Source: DASVXQ01 sp046727955
GTDB lineage: Bacteria > Actinomycetota > CALGFH01
NCBI GenBank assembly: GCA_046727955.1
Contig: JBKPDO010000110.1
Coordinates: forward strand, 1-22,551
DNA length: 22,551 nucleotides
Reading direction: 5' to 3'
Position 1 is the first letter of the stretch. Each line of letters begins with the position of its first letter. The position numbers were made by a program, and so were the translations under genes. Of this stretch, positions 1 to 7,528 are shown one piece after another. The notes below the pieces were generated by a model. The model was not told the DNA's origin. It saw nothing but the letters and a program-made list of their open reading frames with translations, and did no database searches.

Positions 1-1596
1 GCCCTGGAGCGCGCGGCCGCGCTCACACCGGACATGGCCTCGCGCGCCCGGCGCCTGGTCGCGGCCGCCGAGCACGTCTGGGAGGCCGGGCACTCCGAGC
101 GGGCGCAGGTGCTGCTCGACCAGGTCGCGCCGCTGGCGGCCGACCCGGCCGTGCGGGCCGGCATCGCCCACGTCCGCGGCGCCATCGAGCTCGGCGCCGG
201 CATGCCGGAGATCGCCTGCACCCTTCTGGTCGAGGGCGCCGGGCTGGTGCTCGAGACCAGCCCGAGGCAGGCCGCGGACATGCTGGTCCTGGCCACCTGG
301 GGGGCGCTGGCCGCGAACCGCTTCGAGCGTATCGTCGAGGCGATCGGGCCGGCCCTGCTGCGCCTGTCCGGCCGGGACGGCGCCCGGCTGGAGCCGGTCG
401 CCCACAGCCTCATCCGCTTCGCGCGCAGATATGTGCCGCCGGCTCCCGGCCTGGACGAGGGGGCGCGCGTCCACGTCAATATCCAGCTGGGGTCCGAGCA
501 GGACCCACGGCTGCTGCTGTGGCCGATGCACGTCGTCGCGGAGCTGACCGACGACGACATCGCCATCCACGAGCTGTGCGCGCGGTCGGTGGCGATCCAC
601 CGCGCCTTCGGCACGGTCAGCACGCTGACGCTGGCACTCACCAATCTCGCCGCCGTCGAGTCGTCCCTGGGCCGCTGGCCCGAGTCCATCGACACCGCGA
701 CCGAGGGCCTGCGGCTGGCGAGGGAGACCGGCCAGGATGGCATCAGCAGCTACTTCCTGGTCACGCTCGCGGGCATCGCCGCGCTGCAGGGGCGCGACGA
801 GGATTCCCGGCTGCTCGCCGACGAGGCGCTCGCCTGGGCGGTACCGCGCCGGATCCCGCTCGTCGCGGCCGCGGCGTCCTGGATGGTCGCCACGCTGGAC
901 CTGGCCGCGGGGCGGCCGGTCGCGGCGCTGGACCGGCTGCTGGGAGTGGTGACGCCAGAGCACCCGACCGCGCACGCCATCATCGCGCAGCTTGCGACCA
1001 GTGACCTGGTCGAGGCGGCGGCCCGTTCGGACTCGCTGACGGGGATGGAGACCTTCGTGACCAGCCTCGAGCAGTGGGCCCGCTGGGACGGGCGGCCGTG
1101 GCCGCTGGTGCGCGCCCACCGCTGCCGCGCCCTGCTCAGCGAGGGCGAGGACGCCGAACGGCACTTCCAGGCGGCCCTGGCCGTCGCCGGCATCGCCGAG
1201 CGGCCGCTGGAGCTGGCGCGCACCGAGCTGCTCTACGGCGAGTGGCTGCGCCGCGAGCGGCGCCGTGCCGAGGCTCGCACCCACCTGCGGACCGCGCTGG
1301 AGCTGTTCGAGCGGCTCGGCGCCGGCTCGTGGGCCGAGCGGGCGCGGTCCGAGCTTCGTGCCAGCGGCGAGACCGCCGGCAGGCGCGACCCGACCGCGCT
1401 CGACCAGCTCACCCCGCAGGAGCTCGAGATCGCCCGCCTCGCCGGGCGGGGGCTGACCAACCGCGAGATCGCCGCCCGGCTGTACCTGAGCCCGCACACC
1501 GTGGGGTACCACCTGCACAAGATCTTCTCCAAGGTGGGCATCGCCTCACGGGCCGACCTGCGCGAGCTCGGCCCCGACGACGGTGTCACCACCTGA
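1..1596 (+). CDS. LuxR-family (LAL-type) transcriptional regulator, 5' end outside window
   Basis: The reading frame is open from base 1, so the gene enters from the left; 531 residues are visible and an ATG at 34 is probably internal. Most of it is a helical, TPR-like repeat region rich in Ala, Leu and Arg. The last ~55 residues form a LuxR/GerE helix-turn-helix: LTPQELEIARLAGRGLTNRE, then the recognition part SPHTVGYHLHKIFSKVGI. It aligns throughout with the C-terminal ~520 residues of the regulator at 1872-4697, which has an N-terminal ATPase; by that comparison about 430 N-terminal residues, including Walker motifs, lie outside the window. Large ATP-binding LuxR (LAL) proteins typically activate transcription in response to a ligand or partner; the target here is unknown. 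It converges on its paralogue and stops just before a strong hairpin. Confidence 0.9.
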   Translation, partial: ALERAAALTPDMASRARRLVAAAEHVWEAGHSERAQVLLDQVAPLAADPAVRAGIAHVRGAIELGAGMPEIACTLLVEGAGLVLETSPRQAADMLVLATWGALAANRFERIVEAIGPALLRLSGRDGARLEPVAHSLIRFARRYVPPAPGLDEGARVHVNIQLGSEQDPRLLLWPMHVVAELTDDDIAIHELCARSVAIHRAFGTVSTLTLALTNLAAVESSLGRWPESIDTATEGLRLARETGQDGISSYFLVTLAGIAALQGRDEDSRLLADEALAWAVPRRIPLVAAAASWMVATLDLAAGRPVAALDRLLGVVTPEHPTAHAIIAQLATSDLVEAAARSDSLTGMETFVTSLEQWARWDGRPWPLVRAHRCRALLSEGEDAERHFQAALAVAGIAERPLELARTELLYGEWLRRERRRAEARTHLRTALELFERLGAGSWAERARSELRASGETAGRRDPTALDQLTPQELEIARLAGRGLTNREIAARLYLSPHTVGYHLHKIFSKVGIASRADLRELGPDDGVTT

Positions 1597-1623
1597 CCCC
1601 GCTCGGGCCTGTTGCAAGCTGGA

Positions 1624-1655
1624 ACCGTCGCCCGGCGACCTGACCGGGCGACGGT
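1624..1655. terminator. Strong hairpin between convergent LuxR genes
   Basis: A perfect 12-bp inverted repeat, ACCGTCGCCCGG / CCGGGCGACGGT (1624-1635 and 1644-1655), with an 8-base loop, begins 27 bases after the stop codon of the first LuxR gene. There is no T-tract, which is common for high-GC actinobacterial terminators. It could act on either strand. Confidence 0.7.
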
Positions 1656-1709
1656 GCTTGGCCCGACCGGAGTGCCCCGGCGAAGGACCCGATGGGGGGG
1701 TTCGGGGGC

Positions 1710-1791
1710 GGAGGGGTCCGGGGCAACCCCAAGGGCCGGAGGGGTCCGGGGAACCCCAAGGGCTGGAGGGGTCTGGGGAACCCCAAGGGGG
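1710..1791. repeat. Three tandem copies of a 27-28 bp GC-rich unit
   Basis: Units at 1710-1737, 1738-1764 and 1765-1791 share the pattern GGAGGGGTCCGGGG(C)AACCCCAAGGG, with one extra C in unit 1 and a C-to-T change in unit 3. In unit 2, GGGGT and ACCCC can pair to make a small hairpin. The array is in the gap between two convergent genes, with no credible coding frame. Confidence 0.85.
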
Positions 1792-1795
1792 TGCC

Positions 1796-1840
1796 CCGGT
1801 GGGTCGGGTCCCGGTGGGTCGGGTCCCGGTGGATGGTCCC
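1796..1840. repeat. 15-bp tandem repeat, two exact copies plus a degenerate third
   Basis: CCGGTGGGTCGGGTC occurs at 1796-1810 and 1811-1825, followed by a diverged copy at 1826-1840. It follows the 27-bp array directly. The whole 1597-1871 gap therefore holds a hairpin and two tandem arrays, and no gene. Confidence 0.85.
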
Positions 1841-1871
1841 GGCTCGGGCTCCCCCCGAATGCAATCAGGCC

Positions 1872-4697
1872 CTAGCGGAGCTCGGCGCGGGAGGAGATCC
1901 CGAGCTTGCGGAAGATCTTGTGCAGGTGGTAGCTGACCGTGTGCGAGCTCAGGTACAGCTGCGCGGCGATCTCGCGGTTGGTCAGCCCCTGGCGGGCGAG
2001 GCGGGCGATCTGCAGCTCCTGGGGGGTGAGCTGGAAGAACGCGCCCAGGTTGCGCTTCCGCGCGGTCTCGCCGGTCGCCAGCAGCTCGGACCGCGCCCGC
2101 TCCAGCCAGGGACCGGCGCCGAGACGCTCGAACAGCTCCAGCGCGGTCCGCAGGTGGGTGCGAGCCTCGAAGCGGCGCCGCTCGCGGCGCAGCCACTCGC
2201 CGTAGAGCAGCTCGGTGCGCGCCAGCTCGAATGGCCGCTGACCAGGGCGTTCCGCGTCCAGCGCGGCGCTGAAGTGGCGTTCGGCGTCCTCGCCCTCGCT
2301 GAGCAGGGCGCGGCAGCGGTGGATGATCACCTGCACCCAGGGGCGGCCCCCGTGCCTCGCCCAGCGCTCGAGCTCCGCCAGCACCTCGGCCGCGGCGTCC
2401 GGCTGGCCGGCGCGGACCGCCGCCTCGGCCAGGTCACCGGCCGCCAGGAGCAGCACCGGGGTCGAACGGTAGACGGTGGTGAGCGTCATCAGCCGGTCGA
2501 GCGCCTCGGTGGGACGCCCCTCGGTGAGGTCCAGCAGCCCGAGCGCCCATGAGGCGTTGGCCACGATCATGGTGGAGCGGCCGCGCATCGCGAACGCGAG
2601 CGCCTCGCCGGCCAGCAGCCGGCAGTCGCCGGCACGGCCCTGCACCGCGGCGATCCAGGCCAGCTCCGCCATGATGCCGGCGGCCCTGGCCTCCTGCCCG
2701 GTCTCTCTGGCGAGATCGAGGCCCTCGCCGGCGTGAGCGAGGGCGGCCGGCCAGTGTCCCAGCATCAGCTCCACCAGGGCGAGCTGCGCCAGCGCGAACG
2801 GCAGCGGTCCGGTGAGCCCGCGCACGCGCATGGTCGAGACCACCTCGGTGCACACCCCGTGCGCCGCCTCGTCGTCACCGAGCAGCGCGGCGACCAGCGG
2901 CGGCCAGAGCCACAGCCGCGGGTTGTCGGCCCGCGGCCAGCGCATCGCGGACCCCGCGGGGATCGGTCCCTCTGGGCGGCCCTGGATCGCCCGCCCTAGC
3001 CATAGCAGGCTGCGGGCCAGCTGCTTGACCCGGAAGCTCTCGGGGCCGGGCAGGCGCAGCATGCACCGGCCGATCTCGGCGAGCCAGGCGCCGTCGCCCG
3101 CCATCCAGGCGCCGTGCCCCGCCATCGCCAGCATCTCCGCCGCCAGCCGCGGCCGCGACGCCATCACCAGCTCGGCGGCCTCCACGAAGATCCTGCCGGC
3201 CAGGGAGGGCGTGCCGGCCTCCAGCTCGATGGTGCCGCGGACGTTATCGATGCCCGCCCGCACGCCCGGGTCGGCGGTGAGCAGCGCGGCCTGGTCGAGC
3301 AGGTCGTGCGACCACTCGGCCCGGCCAGCCTGCCAGGCGGTGCCGGCGGCCGCCACCAGGCGGTCGGCCCGGGCCACCGCGTCGGCGCTCAGCGCGGAGG
3401 CCCGCTGCAGGGCGCTCGCGGCCGCCGCGGGCTCGCCCTCACGGCGGGCGCGGCGGGCCGACCCCTCCAGCGCCTCGGCGAGCTTCTCGTCCGGTCCGAG
3501 CGCGGCCGCCACCAGGTGCCACACGCGCCGGTCGGCCTGGTCGACACCGCCGAGGACCTGGGCGAGGACGCGGTGGACCGCGCGCTTGGCCGCGAACGTG
3601 GCGTCCTGGTAAACGGCCGAGCGCACCAGCGCGTGCTGGAACTCCAGCCGCTGGTCGATGACCCGCAGCAGGCCAGCCTGCTCGGGCGGCTCCAGCGCCT
3701 GCGGGCCGACCCCGAGCATCGCGGCTGCGGCCAGCACCGGCGCCACCGCCCCGGACTCCTCGGCGGCGGCGACCAGCAGCAAGGTCTGGGACGCCGCCGG
3801 CATCCGCCGCACCCGCGCCAGGAACGCCCGCTGCAGCCTAGCACCGATGGGCAGGCGCGCCGGCAGCGGCTCGCGACCGGCGAGCTGCGCGGCGCTGAGC
3901 GCCTCGCACAGCTCCAGCAGCGCCGCCGGGTTGCCGCCGGTCTCGGCGACCAGCCGGTCAAGCACCTCCAGCGCGAGCGGGCCGCCCTGCTCCTCGAGCA
4001 GGGCGGCCGCCGCCTGCCGGTCCAGCCCCCGCAACCACAGCGACGGCAGGCCCGGGGCGTGGAACCGCTGCGGAGCGCCGTCCTGCGCGGCCAGCAGCAG
4101 CGCGATCGGCTCGGTCTCCAGCCGCCGCGCGACGAATACCAGCGCGTTCGCCGAGACCTGGTCCAGCCAGTGCGCGGCGTCGACCACCACCAGCAGGGGA
4201 CGCTCCCTGGCGACGTCGGCCAGCAGGCCGAGCACCCCCAGCGCGATCAGGAAGGGCTCGGGCCGGGCGTCGGAAACCAGCCCGAACGCACCGCGCAGCG
4301 CGCGGCCCTGCGGCCTTGGCAGCCGGTCGATGCGGTCGAGCACCGGGAACAGCAGCTGGTGCAGGGCGGCGAAGGGCAGCTCCACCTCGGAATCGACGCC
4401 GGCGCCGTGCAGGACCCGCATGCCGTTGGCCTGCTCGACGGCATCGGCCAGCAGCGCGGTCTTGCCCACGCCGGCCTCGCCGCGCACCACCAGCGTGCCG
4501 CTGCGCCCTTGGCGGGCGCTCGCGAGCAGGTGCGCGATGACGGCCCGCTCAGCCGCGCGCTGCGCCGAGACGGCGTGCTCGAGCAGGCCGGGCTGCGCCG
4601 CGACGTCCCGCGGGGCGGCAGCCGGAAGACCCGGCACCCGCAATCGCTCGGTGACCGTGACTTTCCGGGGCGCCTTGACTAGACTCTCACGGCTCAC
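1872..4697 (-). CDS. LuxR-family (LAL-type) ATPase transcriptional regulator
   Basis: The protein has about 941 residues from GTG 4697, or 958 from GTG 4748. I prefer 4697 because a GGGGGG run lies 5 bases upstream, while 4748 has no Shine-Dalgarno-like sequence. Domain order: an AAA/ATPase region with Walker A GEAGVGKT (residues 90-97 in the long numbering) and Walker B LLVVVD (185-190); a long helical repeat region; a C-terminal LuxR HTH with LTPQELQIARLARQGLTNRE and SSHTVSYHLHKIFRKLGI. This is the usual size and architecture of LAL (large ATP-binding) regulators related to MalT. The C-terminal half is nearly identical to that of the convergent neighbour, so the two are recent paralogues. 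It is divergent from the Hsp20 gene across a 286-bp gap. No target can be assigned. Confidence 0.9.
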   Translation of the reverse strand: MSRESLVKAPRKVTVTERLRVPGLPAAAPRDVAAQPGLLEHAVSAQRAAERAVIAHLLASARQGRSGTLVVRGEAGVGKTALLADAVEQANGMRVLHGAGVDSEVELPFAALHQLLFPVLDRIDRLPRPQGRALRGAFGLVSDARPEPFLIALGVLGLLADVARERPLLVVVDAAHWLDQVSANALVFVARRLETEPIALLLAAQDGAPQRFHAPGLPSLWLRGLDRQAAAALLEEQGGPLALEVLDRLVAETGGNPAALLELCEALSAAQLAGREPLPARLPIGARLQRAFLARVRRMPAASQTLLLVAAAEESGAVAPVLAAAAMLGVGPQALEPPEQAGLLRVIDQRLEFQHALVRSAVYQDATFAAKRAVHRVLAQVLGGVDQADRRVWHLVAAALGPDEKLAEALEGSARRARREGEPAAAASALQRASALSADAVARADRLVAAAGTAWQAGRAEWSHDLLDQAALLTADPGVRAGIDNVRGTIELEAGTPSLAGRIFVEAAELVMASRPRLAAEMLAMAGHGAWMAGDGAWLAEIGRCMLRLPGPESFRVKQLARSLLWLGRAIQGRPEGPIPAGSAMRWPRADNPRLWLWPPLVAALLGDDEAAHGVCTEVVSTMRVRGLTGPLPFALAQLALVELMLGHWPAALAHAGEGLDLARETGQEARAAGIMAELAWIAAVQGRAGDCRLLAGEALAFAMRGRSTMIVANASWALGLLDLTEGRPTEALDRLMTLTTVYRSTPVLLLAAGDLAEAAVRAGQPDAAAEVLAELERWARHGGRPWVQVIIHRCRALLSEGEDAERHFSAALDAERPGQRPFELARTELLYGEWLRRERRRFEARTHLRTALELFERLGAGPWLERARSELLATGETARKRNLGAFFQLTPQELQIARLARQGLTNREIAAQLYLSSHTVSYHLHKIFRKLGISSRAELR

Positions 4698-4773
4698 CCC
4701 ATCCCCCCAGTCCCCGTCATATTCCCAGCGTGCCGCCCCCGGATTCACGCGGGACAGGGCATTCCAATGAGTG

Positions 4774-4786
4774 AGAGTTGAACTCT
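4774..4786. promoter_or_regulatory. Possible operator, AGAGTT-G-AACTCT dyad
   Basis: A perfect 6-1-6 inverted repeat lies in the gap between the divergent LuxR and Hsp20 genes, 198 bases before the Hsp20 start. The gap (4698-4983) is noticeably less GC-rich here. The dyad does not fit the HspR HAIR consensus (CTTGAGT-N7-ACTCAAG), so the regulator is unknown. I saw no convincing sigma-70 promoter in the gap. Confidence 0.3.
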
Positions 4787-4983
4787 ATTTGTTGAGACCT
4801 GCCGGTTCGACTCCTGCTCCCTGGACAGACGCTCTTGACCGCTTCAGCGTATGCGTTCCGGCGCTCACGTTGAAGGGGGGTCGTGTCACCGGACGCCGAT
4901 CGGCCACCTTCACCACCTGGAGCAGGTTTGCGAGTCACCGAAATGGCAATCGCGAGGAAGAGGAGAGAAGGGAGGCCGGACGC

Positions 4984-5445
4984 ATGTCGATAATGCGATG
5001 GGACCCGTTCCGGGACCTGTTGTCGATCCAGGACGAGATGAACCAGCTCTTCACCCGCGCCCTCGGCCGGGGCGGGGAGGGCGAGATGGCGACCCGGAGG
5101 TGGGCTCCCCCGCTCGACATCTCCGAGCGCGAGGACGCCTACGTGGTCACCGCGGAGGTACCGGGGGTCAAGCCCGAGGAGATCGACGTCACCTTGGAGG
5201 ACGGCGCACTGACGATCGCTGGCAAGCGCGACCAGACCCAGGAGTCCTCGGACGAGCAGCTCCACCGGGTGGAGCGGCGCTACGGGGCGTTCCGGCGCTC
5301 CATCACGCTGCCGAGGCAGGTCAAGGCCGACGCGATCGAGGCCTCCTACGACAACGGCGTGCTGACGGTGGTCGTGCCCAAGGCCGAGGAGGTCAAGCCC
5401 AAGAAGATCAGCGTGCGACCCAGCGGCGCCAGCGGCCCGATGTGA
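4984..5445 (+). CDS. Hsp20/alpha-crystallin family small heat shock protein
   Basis: A 153-residue small heat-shock protein, an ATP-independent holdase that binds unfolding proteins in the cytoplasm. The start ATG 4984 is set by GGAGG at 4971-4975, 8 bases upstream; the open frame extends further left but has no start signal there. The N-terminus MSIMRWDPFRDLLSIQDEMN is typical of the bacterial class A family. The alpha-crystallin domain spans about residues 42-144, with AYVVTAEVPGVKPEEI and the conserved NGVLTVVVPK (124-133). The tail after the domain is short (KISVRPSG). The length is normal for the family. A response regulator remnant follows 70 bases downstream on the same strand. Confidence 0.95.
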   Translation: MSIMRWDPFRDLLSIQDEMNQLFTRALGRGGEGEMATRRWAPPLDISEREDAYVVTAEVPGVKPEEIDVTLEDGALTIAGKRDQTQESSDEQLHRVERRYGAFRRSITLPRQVKADAIEASYDNGVLTVVVPKAEEVKPKKISVRPSGASGPM

Positions 5446-5480
5446 AGCCACCCTTCCAGGAGCGCCGCGGCAGCCGCCAC

Positions 5481-5515
5481 TCGAACTGAGAAGCGCGACT
5501 GGCCATAATCGCCGT
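5481..5515 (+). promoter_or_regulatory. Candidate leaderless promoter of the response regulator
   Basis: A -10-like CATAAT at 5504-5509 lies six bases before the ATG at 5516, and there is no Shine-Dalgarno sequence. This spacing fits transcription starting at the A of the ATG (leaderless mRNA, common in actinobacteria). A weak -35-like TCGAAC is at 5481-5486, 17 bases upstream of the -10. Confidence 0.45.
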
Positions 5516-6105
5516 ATGAGTCAGACGCGCGTGGTCATCGCCGACGACGACGTGCTGCTGCGAGAGGGCATCGCCAGCCTCCTCGAGCGGTCGGGCTTCG
5601 ATGTCGTCGGCCAGGCTGGCGACAGCCGGGAGCTGGTGGAGCTGGTCCGCGAGCAGGACCCGGACCTCGTCGTCGTCGACATCCGCATGCCGCCGACCAA
5701 CACCACCGAAGGCCTGGAGGCCGCCCGGGTCATCCGCCAGGAGCGGCCAGAGACCGGCATCCTGGTGCTGTCGGCCCACGTGGCCGTCGAGCACGCCATG
5801 GAGCTGCTGGCCAGCGGCCAGCGCATCGCCAGGGGTGGCTCGGTGGTCGACCCCGCGCTGGTCCAGGAGCTGGTGGGCGCGCGCCGCCACCGCGACCCGC
5901 TGGGCGAGCTGACCAGCCGCGAGCGCGAGGTCCTCGAGCTGATGCCGAGGGACGCTCGAACGCGGGCATCGCGCGGCGGCTCTGGGTCACCGAGGGGACC
6001 GTTGAGAAGCACGTGCGCAGTATCCTGGCCAAGCTGTCGCTGCCGGAGACCGACGACGACCACCGCCGCGTCCTGGCGGTGGTCACGTTTCTGCAGGCCC
6101 GTTGA
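5516..6105 (+). pseudogene. NarL/FixJ-type response regulator, deleted and frameshifted
   Basis: The first ~101 residues are a normal receiver domain: acidic residues D10-D12, phospho-acceptor D55 in VVVDIRMPP, and S86 in LVLSAH. The sequence then jumps from MELLASG to QRIARGGSVVDPALV, losing about 30 residues, including the conserved lysine (normally in a YLLKD-like motif) and the last helix. The LuxR HTH starts in frame (LTSREREVLELM), but a missing base near 5944-5950 shifts the frame. Reading one frame over from 5947 restores GRSNAGIARRLW, VTEGTVEKHVRSILAKL and an ending at TGA 6103-6105. Without correction, the frame runs to 6409 as meaningless sequence antisense to the next gene. The kinase partner is not in the window. 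The protein is probably non-functional, unless the frameshift is a sequencing error; even then the receiver is damaged. Confidence 0.85.
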
Positions 6106-6472
6106 ACCGCTCGCGGCCGAGCAGCGCGGCGATGGCGCTGGCCGAAAGGTCGGACTTGGACAGGAACCCCACCGCCGGGCTGGCCGCGACCAGCTCGGCG
6201 AAGTCCTCTTCGGCGTGCGTCGAGATCAGGATCATCCGCGAGGCCGCCAGGTCTGGCTCGGCGGCCAGCCGTCGTGCCAACTCCAGGCCGCTCTCGTCGC
6301 CAAGGTCGATGTCCAGCAGCAGAACGTCGGGGTGCAGTCGCTGGGCCTGCAGCAGGGCCTGATCTCCAGTGGAGGCCACACCGACCACAATGATCCCCTC
6401 CCGCTCTAGCAGGCCACGCGCGGCCTGCAGGAAGCGCGTGCTGTCGTCGACGATGAGGCAGCGTAGGTTCAT
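6083..6472 (-). CDS. Stand-alone receiver-domain (REC-only) response regulator
   Basis: A 129-residue protein that is almost entirely a CheY-like receiver: acidic D9-D10 (LIVDDS), phospho-acceptor D54 (LLLDIDLGDESG), S84/T85 (ILIST) and conserved K106 (GFLSKSDL). There is no DNA-binding output domain; the chain ends shortly after the last helix. Such proteins relay phosphate or bind partners. I chose the ATG at 6472 because MNLRCLIVDD is the usual receiver N-terminus; an in-frame ATG 12 codons upstream (MHTDW) is an alternative, and neither has a strong Shine-Dalgarno. Its 3' end overlaps the 3' end of the broken NarL-type gene by 23 bp, tail to tail. No histidine kinase is nearby. Confidence 0.88.
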   Translation of the reverse strand: MNLRCLIVDDSTRFLQAARGLLEREGIIVVGVASTGDQALLQAQRLHPDVLLLDIDLGDESGLELARRLAAEPDLAASRMILISTHAEEDFAELVAASPAVGFLSKSDLSASAIAALLGRERFNGPAET

Positions 6473-6482
6473 GCTGTCAGGA

Positions 6483-6511
6483 TTGCAGCCGGTCCAATCC
6501 GTGTGCATTGT
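6483..6511 (+). promoter_or_regulatory. Weak sigma-70-like promoter before the DUF4190-like gene
   Basis: TTGCAG (6483-6488), a 17-base spacer and CATTGT (6506-6511) lie 25 bases before the ATG at 6537, in the gap shared with the divergent receiver gene. The -10 match is poor. Confidence 0.25.
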
Positions 6512-6536
6512 GGCTACCTGGAAAAGGAGGCTTCCC

Positions 6537-6944
6537 ATGAGCCAGACCGCACCGGTCGAGGCACCGTCGCAGCAACTGCCTCGACCGCGCAACGGCCTGG
6601 GTGCATCGGCCCTGGTCATCGGCGTCCTCGCGCTCGTCCTCACGGTCCTGGTCGCGTTCGCCCCGCTGGCGGTGATCCTCGGTGCGGTGGCGGTGGGGCT
6701 GGGCATTGCCGGGATCGCCCGCGCCAACCGGGGTGCGGCCAGCAACCGCGGCCAGGCGGTGGCGGGGCTGATCACCGGCGGGATCGGCCTGGTCCTCTCG
6801 ATAGCGATGCTGGTGACGTTCGGGTTTTATGTGAACCGCCACTCGACCGAGTTCCGCGACTTCCGCCACTGCGTGAACCAGGCCAACAGCGTCGCTACCC
6901 GCGCGGACTGCGTGGACCAGCTGTCACACCGACTCAACTACTGA
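6537..6944 (+). CDS. DUF4190-like small membrane protein
   Basis: A 135-residue protein with a clear start: AAGGAGG ends at 6530, 6 bases before ATG 6537. A proline-rich cytoplasmic N-terminus (1-20) is followed by hydrophobic segments at about 23-43, 44-62 and 75-98. The pattern ALVIGVLALVLTVLVAF, then a Gly/Ala-rich second helix ending ARANRG, then QAVAGLITGGIGLVLS, is typical of actinobacterial DUF4190 proteins. A short polar tail follows the last helix and has two cysteines (C112 and C125), which could form a disulfide if the tail is outside the cell. Function is unknown. It is a single gene, divergent from the receiver gene and followed by two hairpins. Confidence 0.8.
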   Translation: MSQTAPVEAPSQQLPRPRNGLGASALVIGVLALVLTVLVAFAPLAVILGAVAVGLGIAGIARANRGAASNRGQAVAGLITGGIGLVLSIAMLVTFGFYVNRHSTEFRDFRHCVNQANSVATRADCVDQLSHRLNY

Positions 6945-6948
6945 TGGT

Positions 6949-6970
6949 TGCGGGGGCTTGGCCCCCCGCA
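6949..6970 (+). terminator. Hairpin terminator after the DUF4190-like gene
   Basis: TGCGGGGG (6949-6956) pairs with CCCCCGCA (6963-6970) around a 6-base loop, starting 4 bases after the stop codon. There is no T-tract. Confidence 0.6.
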
Positions 6971-6985
6971 GGCCCCCCAAAGCGG

Positions 6986-7002
6986 TGAGGGCTGCGCCCT
7001 CA
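6986..7002. terminator. Second hairpin, TGAGGGC-TGC-GCCCTCA
   Basis: A perfect 7-bp stem with a 3-base loop, followed by ATTTG on the plus strand. It sits between two convergent transcription units and may stop both. Confidence 0.55.
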
Positions 7003-7014
7003 ATTTGACTCATT

Positions 7015-7050
7015 GCTGCGCGTAGGGCGCCAAGCCGCCCTACGCGCAGC
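7015..7050 (-). terminator. 15-bp hairpin terminating the zinc-uptake operon
   Basis: GCTGCGCGTAGGGCG (7015-7029) pairs perfectly with CGCCCTACGCGCAGC (7036-7050) around a 6-base loop. On the minus strand the upstream arm overlaps the last codons and the TAG stop of the zur-like gene (7040). The following minus-strand bases are AT-richer (AATGAGTCAAATT), as expected for a terminator of the convergent minus-strand operon. Confidence 0.75.
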
Positions 7051-7510
7051 GCGAGCAGAGGCCGCGGAGCTCGAGGCGGTGGCCGGTCGCCTTGAAGCCG
7101 CTGCGGGCGGCGATGGCCTCGATGGCGACCTGGAGGCCGCCCTCGATCTCGTCGGACGCCTCGTAGTCCTCCATGCGACCGCAGCTGTTGCAGACGAGGT
7201 GGTGATGGTGGCCGACCAGCGCCTCGGACAGCTCGTAGCGGGCCACTCCGCCGGGACCGGGATGGCGGATCACGGCGCCGGCCCGCTCGAGCACGGCCAG
7301 GTTGCGGTAGGTCGAGCTCTGCGGCAGGCCGGACGCCGCGTCGAGGATCTCGGGGATCTCCAGTGGCCGGCCGGCCTGGTGCAGCAGGTCGACCAGGGCA
7401 CGGCGGCCAGCGGTGTAGCGCTGGCCCTCGTGCCCGAGCCGCGTGGCCACCTCACCGTGGGGTCCCTCGGCAGACCCGGCGCGGCGCCGGCCGGTCACCC
7501 TCGACGCCAT
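7040..7510 (-). CDS. zur: Fur-family zinc uptake regulator (Zur-like)
   Basis: A 156-residue Fur-family repressor, expected to bind DNA as a dimer when charged with metal. The start ATG 7510 is set by GGGAGG about 7 bases upstream; in-frame upstream ATGs (MASDQ, twice) belong to a tandem repeat and lack a Shine-Dalgarno. A winged helix spans about residues 25-85 (QRYTAGRRALVDLLHQ, LPQSSTYRNLAVLERAGAV). The HHHH (101-104) and the structural zinc site C107xxC110 with C152xxC155 are intact. It is the last gene of a metal ABC operon, 65 bp after the second permease, the arrangement seen for znuACB-zur in Streptomyces. That context, the Zur-box match upstream of the operon and the three-His binding protein favour Zur over Fur or PerR. 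Confidence 0.87.
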   Translation of the reverse strand: MASRVTGRRRAGSAEGPHGEVATRLGHEGQRYTAGRRALVDLLHQAGRPLEIPEILDAASGLPQSSTYRNLAVLERAGAVIRHPGPGGVARYELSEALVGHHHHLVCNSCGRMEDYEASDEIEGGLQVAIEAIAARSGFKATGHRLELRGLCSRCA

Positions 7511-7528
7511 CAGAGATCCTCCCGCTCG

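Noticed and set aside
3114..4682. Long plus-strand open frame (about 520 codons) opposite the LuxR/LAL gene
   Set aside because: Its composition is dominated by Arg, Gly, Gln and Pro with no motif; the minus-strand frame has Walker and HTH motifs. Long antisense openness is a GC-bias effect.
4755..4826. tRNA-like segment with GGTTCGACTCC resembling a T-arm
   Set aside because: Only 4 of 5 T-stem pairs form, the acceptor stem has five pairs at best, and no D-arm or 7-base anticodon loop can be drawn.
4771..4983. Upstream extension of the Hsp20 frame to 4771
   Set aside because: The added residues match nothing in the family and the strong GGAGG supports ATG 4984.
4749..4983. HspR HAIR operator for the hsp20 gene
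   Set aside because: No CTTGAGT-N7-ACTCAAG match; only TTGA-type direct repeats and an unrelated short dyad are present.
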